A stretch of 7,198 bases of DNA from Chloroflexi bacterium RBG_13_51_18 (GCA_001796495.1 MGMR01000058.1:4541-11738), one strand, 5' to 3'. Positions 1 to 5,638 are shown, numbered from the stretch's first letter. Program-made: numbers and translations. Notes: generated by a model not told the origin, from the sequence alone.

Positions 1-618
1 CGATGTCCCGTTGGGGTCGTTGGGGTGGGCTAAAACTGCTTTGCCCCCCGCCCCCCTCAAAAGCGCCGCCGCTTCCTCCAGCGGTAGCGGGTATTTGGGC
101 ACATCGCACTTGACCAGGTATCTATCGAACGCCTCCTGACGACTTGTTACGATGCCCTTTTTAATGAGATAGTCCGCTATGTGGGGCCGGCTGATAATCC
201 CGTCGACGCTTTCCTGTATCTTTTGCAGGTCTTCCCCGGTAAACAGCGGGCGGTTCTCTTTCTTAAACTCGCTGTTCAGGTTATCGATTATCTGGCGCGC
301 CCTTTTCTCCCGGTGCTCTTTCATGACGCCCAGTTTTTCGTTTAATGCTGTGTTTAAGTAGTCGTACCCATACCCGAGGAAATCCAGCGATACAGACTTG
401 TTATTATAGTTCAGGGTCACATTCAGTTCAACGCCGGTAACGTATTTAAGACCATTTGCCGACGCCAGCTCTTTAGCTTTCTCCTGGTGAGTGATGTTAT
501 CGTGGTCGGTTATGGACAGAAAATTAATGCCTCGTTTTTTAGCTTCTGAAAAGACCTCATCTATCGGCAGGGCGCCGTCGGAGCCGGTTTTGGTATGAAT
601 GTGTAAATCTATCTTCAC
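1..618 (-). CDS. PHP-domain metal-dependent phosphoesterase (3' end outside window)
   Basis: This is the N-terminal 206 residues of a PHP-superfamily phosphoesterase, in the group that includes TrpH/YciV (RNase AM) and nucleotide 3',5'-phosphatases. Metal-site motifs appear in order: HIH at residues 6-8, SDG at 13-15, ITDHD at 36-40, GVE at 62-64, SRPH at 143-146 and LAHP at 196-199. The final DxH motif expected near the C terminus lies beyond the window; family members are usually about 270-290 residues. The start is GTG (616-618), chosen because it sits directly before the first metal motif and follows an AAAAGGT ribosome binding site at good spacing. It begins three bases after the stop of the P-loop kinase gene, so the two are probably co-transcribed and translationally coupled. 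One oddity: the position usually occupied by histidine in the HxLGY motif is Asp79 (DFLGY). The family call is secure; the substrate (pAp, short RNA or a sugar or nucleotide phosphate) is not known. Confidence 0.9.
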   Translation of the reverse strand, partial: MKIDLHIHTKTGSDGALPIDEVFSEAKKRGINFLSITDHDNITHQEKAKELASANGLKYVTGVELNVTLNYNNKSVSLDFLGYGYDYLNTALNEKLGVMKEHREKRARQIIDNLNSEFKKENRPLFTGEDLQKIQESVDGIISRPHIADYLIKKGIVTSRQEAFDRYLVKCDVPKYPLPLEEAAALLRGAGGKAVLAHPNDPNGTS

Positions 619-621
619 GAA

Positions 622-1224
622 TTACCTTTTATCGTGACGGGTTATGTACCAGTCCTCCGGCGGGTCTTTAGTCGTATCAACAATTAGGTGTATAAGTTCC
701 AATGCGGGATTCTGCTTTTTCAAAGCATCCAAATCCACCGCCTCGAACTTCCTTTTGTTGTTCAGGTAGGCTTCCTCGGTCAGGGCGTTGGAAACGTAAT
801 TTTCTTTATCCCGCGCCAGTATCCGTTTGATGGATACCTCCTGCGGGCAGTCCGTCTGCAGGATGATGAAGGTGGCTTTATTTTTCGCCGCGATGGCCGC
901 CGCCTGCTGCCTTAGCGACTGCGTAACGAAGGTGGCGTCGAGGATAACGTTTTTGTTGCCTTTGAAAGCCTCGCCCGCCTGCTCGAACATTACGTCGTAG
1001 ACCTGTGTCCGCTTTTTCATGTCCCCCGCAACCTTAGCGTCGAATATATCCTGGTTTTTCAGCACCTCCAGCCGGATGATGTCCGTTCTTAAAAGCCGGC
1101 CGCCCTTGATTTTATACGCTTCCTCGGTCGTCTCTGTTTTCCATGTCCCCGGCAGGCCGCAGGCGATGAGCAGAAAGCCGTCCTTTATTTCAGATTTAAT
1201 AAATTTCCTGAAAGGTTCCCGCAT
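622..1224 (-). CDS. P-loop kinase, COG0645/AAA_33 type, with atypical Walker A
   Basis: A 200-residue predicted ATP-dependent kinase related to the COG0645, zeta-toxin and polynucleotide-kinase-like P-loop group. A beta strand (FLLIACG) leads into the Walker A loop GLPGTWKT at residues 23-30, with Lys29 and Thr30. A substrate-side Asp48 lies in RTDIIR, a Walker-B-like strand NVILDAT spans 92-98, and an arginine-bearing lid (IKRILAR) spans 132-138. The residue before the Walker A lysine is Trp28, where glycine is almost invariant. The frame is open upstream to an ATG at 1251, but I choose the ATG at 1222-1224. It has a perfect GGAGG (1231-1235) six bases away, and the extra nine residues would come partly from an intergenic repeat. 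COG0645 domains are often fused C-terminally to a COG2187 APH-like kinase; that partner is the separate gene at 2377-3384. The substrate is unknown. Good for P-loop kinase, moderate for the subfamily. Confidence 0.85.
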   Translation of the reverse strand: MREPFRKFIKSEIKDGFLLIACGLPGTWKTETTEEAYKIKGGRLLRTDIIRLEVLKNQDIFDAKVAGDMKKRTQVYDVMFEQAGEAFKGNKNVILDATFVTQSLRQQAAAIAAKNKATFIILQTDCPQEVSIKRILARDKENYVSNALTEEAYLNNKRKFEAVDLDALKKQNPALELIHLIVDTTKDPPEDWYITRHDKR

Positions 1225-1230
1225 GGTTAG

Positions 1231-1235
1231 CCTCC
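1231..1235 (-). promoter_or_regulatory. Ribosome binding site deciding the P-loop kinase start
   Basis: GGAGG on the minus strand, six bases before the ATG at 1222-1224. The upstream in-frame ATG at 1249-1251 lies at the edge of a repeat and has no Shine-Dalgarno sequence, so this site moves the start nine codons downstream of the longest reading. Confidence 0.8.
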
Positions 1236-1246
1236 ACTTTTTATCT

Positions 1247-1274
1247 GTCATTGCGAGCGAAGCGTGGCAATCTC
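1247..1274. repeat. Intergenic CATTGCGAG...GCAATCTC repeat unit with inverted arms
   Basis: A 28-base unit reading GTCATTGCGAGCG... and ending ...GTGGCAATCTC on the plus strand. Short inverted arms ATTGC (1250-1254) and GCAAT (1267-1271) bracket a GC-rich core, so the transcript could form a small hairpin. I recognise the sequence style from dispersed intergenic repeats of the CATTGCGAG...GCAATCTC kind seen in many bacterial genomes. Only one copy is in this window. It fills the 77-base gap between the GNAT stop and the P-loop kinase start. No T-tract follows on either strand, so it does not look like an intrinsic terminator. Confidence 0.65.
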
Positions 1275-1301
1275 TATCTTTGTTCTTTCACAATTCGGTG
1301 A

Positions 1302-1820
1302 TTATTCCAGCCTCATCTCCAGCTCAATCTCATCTCGAATCGGTATGTCGTCGTTTCCCGTTAACGGTATCTCCGGCTTTAGCTCGCGTGATTTCTCGAT
1401 GGCGTTGGGGTAAATTGCCGCCAGCCGGAAACCGCGCTTCTGCCAGAATTTCAGGGCCTTTGTATTGTCGTTGGTGGTTATCAGCCGCAGGCGTTTGCAG
1501 CCTTCTTCTATGGCGAATTTTTTCAGAGTTTCAATCAACGTGGAGCCCATGCCGATGCCCTCGATGGTGCTGTCCAGGCTGATTATTTCGCAGTCCCCGT
1601 CCTCAAGAAAGTAGGTCACCAGTCCCACCGGTTCATCATCGTATATCGCAATGAATCCGGGGAGTTCATCTACGTGGTATATGCTCCCCCGCACCACTAT
1701 TTTAATCGAGCCCCACATCTCATTCACCAGGCTGGCAACCCAGGCTTTATCACCATGGTCTATCGGCCTGATTTGTATCGGCTTTATGGGCTTATTGTTG
1801 GCATTTTGCGATTCGCTCAA
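1302..1820 (-). CDS. GNAT-family N-acetyltransferase
   Basis: A 172-residue single-domain GNAT acetyltransferase, expected to transfer the acetyl group of acetyl-CoA to an amine. The fold reads through: an N-terminal strand with IRPID at 17-21, strands GFIAIYDDEPVGLVTY (55-70) and CEIISLDS (77-84), the pyrophosphate-binding motif A EGIGMGS (87-93), and motif B from TTNDNTKALKFWQKRGF (115-131). The length is normal for the family. The start is TTG (1818-1820), supported by a perfect GGAGG at 1826-1830 five bases upstream; no in-frame ATG lies nearby. The C-terminal tail (about 140-172) is polar and acidic. It follows the lipoprotein gene by 27 bases and precedes the P-loop kinase by 77 bases containing a repeat. 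The substrate cannot be predicted. It is one of two genes lying between the two kinase genes that elsewhere are often fused. Confidence 0.9.
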   Translation of the reverse strand: MSESQNANNKPIKPIQIRPIDHGDKAWVASLVNEMWGSIKIVVRGSIYHVDELPGFIAIYDDEPVGLVTYFLEDGDCEIISLDSTIEGIGMGSTLIETLKKFAIEEGCKRLRLITTNDNTKALKFWQKRGFRLAAIYPNAIEKSRELKPEIPLTGNDDIPIRDEIELEMRLE

Positions 1821-1825
1821 AATAT

Positions 1826-1830
1826 CCTCC
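1826..1830 (-). promoter_or_regulatory. Ribosome binding site supporting a TTG start
   Basis: GGAGG on the minus strand, five bases before the TTG at 1818-1820. It is the main reason to accept this rare start codon for the GNAT gene. Confidence 0.75.
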
Positions 1831-1847
1831 GCTATTATGATTCTCGA

Positions 1848-2375
1848 CTATAAATACCCGCTTCTGGGCTCCGGCAGTGCTTGATACCCTTCCTTTGATT
1901 CTATGATGTTCCTTATAAAGCTGATAAGTTCCTTGAGTTTATCCGCGCTGGCGTCGGAGTTTAAGTATTTGTCATGCCACAGCAGTTCCTTGGTCTTGCC
2001 GTTATATTCCACGCGGAAAAAGTAGGTGGAATACGGGGTCACCTCCGTTTTTATTTCACCTTCTGGCACATCTACCGCGAATTTGTCCGGATAACTAAAA
2101 AAATCTATCTCCACCATCTTCTGGTAAATGCTGTCCATCTCCTCCGCCGTTAACATCAGGTCTATCGTAATTGCCGCGTCCATGACCATGTCTTTGGTAA
2201 ACGTGCCGTGAAAAGTATCGAGGGTATTTCTGCCGGTCACGCCGTATTTGAAGATGAAATCGAAGCCGGATTTTTGAGGGTTATCGACGGTGTCGTTTTG
2301 TGCCGTGGCAATACTAACGCAGCCCGTGACGACTAAACACAGGCTTGATACTAATACCAGCAGCGCTTTTTTCAC
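1848..2375 (-). CDS. Small putative lipoprotein of unknown function
   Basis: A 175-residue protein with a classical bacterial lipoprotein signal: a Lys-Lys N terminus, a hydrophobic stretch at residues 4-16 and the lipobox VTGC with Cys19 as the predicted lipidated residue. The mature domain (about 35-165) is rich in short beta and alpha segments, including FHGTFTKDMV (55-64), an acidic helix with LTAEEMDSIYQKM, a YFFRVEYNGKTKELLWHDKY stretch and a helical end. I do not recognise a named family. It should be anchored to the outer face of the cytoplasmic membrane. The start is GTG (2373-2375), fixed by the signal peptide; a G-rich GGGGGATAAG precedes it. It lies one base after the APH-like kinase stop, which implies translational coupling, although the kinase should be cytosolic. 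Function unknown; the lipoprotein call is firm. Confidence 0.85.
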   Translation of the reverse strand: MKKALLVLVSSLCLVVTGCVSIATAQNDTVDNPQKSGFDFIFKYGVTGRNTLDTFHGTFTKDMVMDAAITIDLMLTAEEMDSIYQKMVEIDFFSYPDKFAVDVPEGEIKTEVTPYSTYFFRVEYNGKTKELLWHDKYLNSDASADKLKELISFIRNIIESKEGYQALPEPRSGYL

Positions 2376-2376
2376 C

Positions 2377-3384
2377 TTATCCCCCGGTGTAGCTCTCCGC
2401 CAGCGTAAAGTAGCCCCGCGCGTTGGCGGCTATCTTTTCTTTCTCCCCGGCGGAGATGTACCTGTCGTCGTACTGGAAGCAGCCCACCTTCCCCCGCACG
2501 TATGCCCGGTAGCATTTATAGAAGTTGAGCAGCTTCAGTAGCTCTTTGTCCCCGCTCCTGCTTACATAGGCATTAATGAAATGTCCTGAGAGGTCTTTGC
2601 GGTTGTAATGGTCGAGGTCCATCGCCAGGAAAGCTATGTCTGCCACCACGTCGGTATATCGTAAACGGTCGATAAACTCTATACAATCGTAAATGCAGAT
2701 ATCTTTACAAAAGCATATGTGGGCCGTGTGCAGGTCGCCGTGGCAGTCCCGCACCTTGCCCTCCGCCATTCGCTTGTGGAACAGGGCTCTATTGGCTCTA
2801 ATATAGTCCTCGGTATAGGTCTTGATGCGATGGTAGGTCTTCGGTTCGATGATGATGCCGAAGTATTGTTCCGTCTGGGAAAAATTCTCTGTTGTGTTCT
2901 GTATTACAGCGTCGATGCCGCCCAGCCGGGTGATTTCTTCGCTGGTAGCCGCTTTCTTATGGAAATCGGCGATTATTCCCGCCACCTTATCCACCATCTC
3001 CGGGGTGACCTTTTTCTCCTTCAGCAGCACGTCCATCATGGCGTCCTGTGGCAGCCGCCGCATCTTTACGGCGTACTCTTTAGCCTCCCCTTTACCCCCG
3101 ACTAGATAATGCCCCTTCTCTTTGGATATCGGCACCACGCCCAGGTAGGCGTCGGCGCAGAGTCGTTTATTAAGCTCGATTTCTTTCTGGCAGTAATGAA
3201 GGCGTTTCTCCAGCGTGGTGTAGTCCAGGAAGCCCATGTCCATCGGTTTCTTGACTTTATAGACGTATTCCCCGGCGAGAAAGACGTAGGATATCTGCGT
3301 CTGCACCATTTCCACTTGCTCCGGCGGTTCCGGGTACGCTTTCGGGTCGAGGAGCGCTTGGATAAGCTCCGGCAGTTTTGACAT
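2377..3384 (-). CDS. APH-like kinase, COG2187 type (stand-alone half of a commonly fused kinase)
   Basis: A 335-residue protein kinase-like/aminoglycoside phosphotransferase-fold enzyme of the COG2187 type. The N lobe has ISYVFLAGEYVYKVKKP (31-47), where a lysine of VYKVKK should contact ATP. The catalytic loop is CHGDLH at 214-219 with Asp217 as the likely base. The downstream metal-site aspartate is in IYDCIEF (Asp233), followed by ADIAFLAMDLD (248-258), typical of this family. The Asn of the usual HGDxxxxN loop is His222 here. Family members often continue into a C-terminal COG0645 P-loop kinase of about 170-200 residues. This one ends at SYTGG, and a matching P-loop kinase is encoded at 622-1224. 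The ATG is the first possible start, because an in-frame TGA lies four codons upstream. The AGGAG at 3399-3403 is 14 bases away, unusually far. The physiological substrate is unknown; resistance to an aminoglycoside should not be assumed. Confidence 0.9.
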   Translation of the reverse strand: MSKLPELIQALLDPKAYPEPPEQVEMVQTQISYVFLAGEYVYKVKKPMDMGFLDYTTLEKRLHYCQKEIELNKRLCADAYLGVVPISKEKGHYLVGGKGEAKEYAVKMRRLPQDAMMDVLLKEKKVTPEMVDKVAGIIADFHKKAATSEEITRLGGIDAVIQNTTENFSQTEQYFGIIIEPKTYHRIKTYTEDYIRANRALFHKRMAEGKVRDCHGDLHTAHICFCKDICIYDCIEFIDRLRYTDVVADIAFLAMDLDHYNRKDLSGHFINAYVSRSGDKELLKLLNFYKCYRAYVRGKVGCFQYDDRYISAGEKEKIAANARGYFTLAESYTGG

Positions 3385-3503
3385 TCGCGGTTTTCACTCT
3401 CCTGTAAATATATAACGGAGACTGTATCCCGGGGTTACTTGGAATTATCAGAATGCTATAGCTCATCCCGCCGCGGTTTTTAAAACAAAGGCCAACAGGA
3501 TGC
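3385..3503. other. Non-coding gap between micro-ORF and APH-like kinase gene
   Basis: These 119 bases hold no convincing gene. On the minus strand they contain an AT-rich stretch with TATATT (near 3406-3413), the distant AGGAG of the kinase gene (3399-3403), and one copy of an imperfect repeat beginning AGCTATAG at 3463. No -35/-10 pair of good spacing and no hairpin followed by a T-tract was found. This is the largest gap in the window, so a promoter for the downstream five-gene run is most likely here, but I cannot pinpoint it. Confidence 0.5.
3444..3463 (-). repeat. Imperfect repeat, copy B (AGCTATAG-ATT-CTGAT element)
   Basis: On the minus strand this reads AGCTATAGCATTCTGATAAT. It matches the sequence just before and across the micro-ORF start (3597-3615) with one substitution and one inserted base over about 17 positions, after an identical AGCTATAG. 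The copies are 152 bases apart and both precede a gene start. This could be a duplicated control site or chance in AT-rich DNA. Confidence 0.35.
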
Positions 3504-3599
3504 TTATTTAGCCGTCTTGGATTGTGCTTTTTGTTTTTCCTTGAGCGCTTTTTTCGCTTTCAGGTGCTTGTGCCAGGAGACTTTTTTTGTTTTGTTCAT
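3504..3599 (-). CDS. Lysine-rich 31-residue micro-protein, hypothetical
   Basis: An ATG-to-TAA reading frame of 31 codons, starting MNKTKKVSWHKHLKAKKA. It has 12 lysines, no arginine, one glutamate and no aspartate, giving a strongly positive charge; a WHKH motif lies at residues 9-12 and the rest is likely an amphipathic or fully charged helix. This composition resembles small ribosome- or nucleic-acid-associated basic proteins, but I do not recognise the family. It starts 33 bases after the DUF6485-like gene stop, so it could be co-transcribed. Against it: no Shine-Dalgarno sequence is visible before the ATG, and A-rich DNA yields lysine-rich frames by chance. An in-frame TAA lies shortly upstream, so this ATG is the only sensible start. 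Confidence 0.5.
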   Translation of the reverse strand: MNKTKKVSWHKHLKAKKALKEKQKAQSKTAK

Positions 3600-3615
3600 C
3601 AGTAATACTATAGCT
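3597..3615 (-). repeat. Imperfect repeat, copy A, overlapping the micro-ORF start
   Basis: On the minus strand this reads AGCTATAGTATTACTGATG, ending in the ATG of the micro-ORF. It pairs with the copy at 3444-3463. It contains TATAGT, which would serve as a -10-like hexamer, but no -35 element at proper spacing accompanies it. Confidence 0.35.
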
Positions 3616-3632
3616 TAATTCAACGTTTCCCG

Positions 3633-3833
3633 CTACTCCCTCCCCTTTACCCACTCCGCAAACCTCGCGAAAGAGCGGTCGTAGGTGCGTTCTATTTCCG
3701 CCGGGAAAGCGCAGGCCGGTAATTCATTCATCTCTAAGTGGTAGCTGATGCATTCGCAGCACTTTCCCTTGCGCACACACGGCTCATAGGTGCAGTTGCA
3801 TCCGGCTTTATTGGTAGTAACATTGCATTCCAT
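3633..3833 (-). CDS. DUF6485-like small cysteine-rich protein
   Basis: A 66-residue cytosolic protein with eight cysteines: Cys3, 12, 14, 19, 25, 26, 28 and 41, plus His32. Spacings CNCTYEPC (12-19) and CCEC (25-28) look like a metal site, either zinc or an iron-sulfur cluster, and the pattern ending in ELPACAFP and TYDRSF matches what I remember of the DUF6485 family, a short uncharacterised group found in anaerobic bacteria and archaea. There is no signal peptide. The start ATG has GAGG (3841-3844) seven bases upstream and lies 20 bases after the permease stop, so it is probably the second gene of the permease transcript. No function is known for the family as far as I am aware. A metal-binding or redox role is inferred from the cysteines only. 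Confidence 0.8.
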   Translation of the reverse strand: MECNVTTNKAGCNCTYEPCVRKGKCCECISYHLEMNELPACAFPAEIERTYDRSFARFAEWVKGRE

Positions 3834-3853
3834 TTATTTACCTCTTTTTTATA

Positions 3854-5632
3854 TTAGAAAGGCCAGATTTTCGGTATTAAAAGCACGCTGATGCCCCAGA
3901 ATATGACAATGAGCGGCACGCCCACCTTGGTGAAATCTGTAAAATGGTAGCCGCCGGGTGAATATATCATCGTGTTGGTCTTGTAGCCGATGGGTGTAGC
4001 GAAGCTCGTGGACGCCGCGAAGGTAATAGCAATTAGCAAAGGCCTGGGGTCGATATTCATTGCTGTGGCGGTAGAGAAAGCGATAGGCGCGAGGATGGCC
4101 GCCGCGGCGTTATTTGATATCGCCTCGGTGAGTACGGCGGTAAGCAGGTAAAAAACGGCCAGCATCAGCACCGGCCCCGAACCGGCCATCGGCTGTAATA
4201 CGTTATTGGCTATCCATAGCGCCATGCCGCTGCTTTCGATGGCCAGGCCCAGCGGCAGGACTCCGGCCAGCAGAAAGATAATTTTCCAGTCTATCGCTTT
4301 GTAGGCTTCTTCGATTGTCAGACACTGGGTTATCACCATCGCCACCGCGCCAAGGATGGCTGCCAGCATGATGGGCATTACATTAAATACGGTGAGTACT
4401 ACCACGGCCAGCAGTACCCCCAGCGATATGATAGCCCGGTTCTTTCTTAGGTACAGATCGGTCAGCTCGTTGGTGACGATGGCATTGGGCGAGTTCATGA
4501 TGTGCGCTATATCGTCCTTGTGACCCTGGAGCAGCACTGTGTCGTTTTCTTTTAGCTTGATGTTGGACAGGCGTTCACGCAGTGTGCGTCCTCTGCGCTG
4601 AATTGCCAGGACGTTGAGCCTGTGGCGGCGGAAGAAGACGGCTTCCTGCAGGGAGCGTCCTATGAGATTGGAATCGGGCGGTATCAGCACCTCACTTAGC
4701 TTCATGTTATGCGAGCTTAATTCCTTATCTCTAACCTTGGCGTCCTTTAATACCTTGAGGCCGTATTTTCCTTCCATCTCCATGATTTGCTCGATGTTGC
4801 CGTGCAGTAGCAGTATATCGTCGGCTTTTATCTTGGTTTGGGTCGGTCGGGTGACCGCTCTGGTTTCCCGCAGAAGATTGGTCAGGTCTACTTTAGTCTC
4901 GTCGCCTGTTTTGCTCTTTTCCCACGTCTGTCCTATTAGTTGGGATTTGTCGGTCACCTGGAGTTCCACCAGGTAATCAACCAGACGGTATTTGTCTATC
5001 TGTTCCGCCTCTCCCTTCCGCACCGGCAGCAGCCAGTGCCCGACGGCGGCCAGGTAGACCATGCCGGCGCCCACCAGGGCAATACCCAGGGGCAGAAATT
5101 CGAAGAAGCCGAAAGGCTCCATGCCGCGGTTTACGGCAATAGAGTTGACGATGAGATTGGTGGATGTCCCGACGAGTGTGCATACTCCCCCGAACTGGCT
5201 GGCGAAGGACAGCGGCATCAGGATACGGGATGGGGCTATTTTACGGCTCTTGGATAGCACCATGGCCACGGGAATGAAAATGGCCACGATTGCCGCATTT
5301 AATATAAAGGCCGATAAAAAGGCGGCCGTCAGGCTTAATATCAGCATCAGGCGGAGTTCTGTCCTGCCGGCCAGCCTGTCCAGCTTGCGGGCTGCCCATT
5401 CCACTATCCCCGTACGCAACAGCCCGGCGCTTAGAATGAACATCGACGCAATTGTTACCGTGGCCTCGTTGGCGATTCCGAAGAGCACCTGCTCCGGCGT
5501 GATGAGCTTCAGGATAAAGAGCAGTACCAGCGAACACAAGGCGACGATATCGATGCGCACCTTGCCCCAGATGAAGGCCGCCATGGTGGCAATAAGAATT
5601 ACACCGACGAGTATCATGCTGGAATCTGGCAT
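3854..5632 (-). CDS. SLC13/DASS-type permease with two TrkA-C (RCK-C) domains
   Basis: A 592-residue integral membrane transporter of the ion transporter (ArsB/NhaD, SLC13) superfamily, which moves sulfate, dicarboxylates or similar anions, usually with sodium. Membrane segments cluster at residues 5-200 and 398-590, flanking a cytosolic insert of two TrkA-C-like domains (about 217-295 and 307-385). Each ends in a DDILLLHG (271-278) or DTVLLQG (364-370) strand. Such domains bind small ligands and gate transport in relatives. Transport motifs include GTSTN (155-159), TEAISNNAAA (502-511) and TPIGYKTN (546-553). The length is normal for the six-hundred-residue subfamily. In the first repeat the usual NNT signature reads LNAA (111-114). 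The ATG follows only a weak GGGGG-type SD but a perfect TATAAT six bases upstream, so the mRNA may be leaderless. The substrate is not predictable. Confidence 0.93.
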   Translation of the reverse strand: MPDSSMILVGVILIATMAAFIWGKVRIDIVALCSLVLLFILKLITPEQVLFGIANEATVTIASMFILSAGLLRTGIVEWAARKLDRLAGRTELRLMLILSLTAAFLSAFILNAAIVAIFIPVAMVLSKSRKIAPSRILMPLSFASQFGGVCTLVGTSTNLIVNSIAVNRGMEPFGFFEFLPLGIALVGAGMVYLAAVGHWLLPVRKGEAEQIDKYRLVDYLVELQVTDKSQLIGQTWEKSKTGDETKVDLTNLLRETRAVTRPTQTKIKADDILLLHGNIEQIMEMEGKYGLKVLKDAKVRDKELSSHNMKLSEVLIPPDSNLIGRSLQEAVFFRRHRLNVLAIQRRGRTLRERLSNIKLKENDTVLLQGHKDDIAHIMNSPNAIVTNELTDLYLRKNRAIISLGVLLAVVVLTVFNVMPIMLAAILGAVAMVITQCLTIEEAYKAIDWKIIFLLAGVLPLGLAIESSGMALWIANNVLQPMAGSGPVLMLAVFYLLTAVLTEAISNNAAAAILAPIAFSTATAMNIDPRPLLIAITFAASTSFATPIGYKTNTMIYSPGGYHFTDFTKVGVPLIVIFWGISVLLIPKIWPF

Positions 5633-5638
5633 AGCTGT

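Noticed and set aside
1225..1251. Upstream ATG extension of the P-loop kinase by nine residues
   Set aside because: No ribosome binding site precedes it, it begins at the repeat edge, and a perfect GGAGG serves the inner ATG.
1247..1274. Intrinsic terminator or CRISPR-type repeat
   Set aside because: The hairpin arms are only five bases, no T-tract follows, and there is a single copy with no spacer array.
1019..1582. 187-codon plus-strand ORF
   Set aside because: Antisense to the P-loop kinase and GNAT genes and running through the repeat; it has no recognisable domain and no credible ribosome binding site.
2377..3384. Aminoglycoside resistance gene
   Set aside because: The fold is APH-like, but sequence style matches the COG2187 housekeeping-type family, not characterised resistance enzymes; calling resistance would be unsupported.
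3257..3466. 69-codon minus-strand ORF before and into the APH-like kinase gene
   Set aside because: It overlaps the kinase start in another frame; the downstream part is the kinase DNA read out of frame, rich in Ser, Pro, Gly and Arg, with no motif.
3834..3860. Promoter before the DUF6485-like gene (TAATAT/TATAAA)
   Set aside because: The AT-rich hexamers fall in a 20-base gap after the permease stop, no -35 element is at proper spacing, and co-transcription explains the gene.
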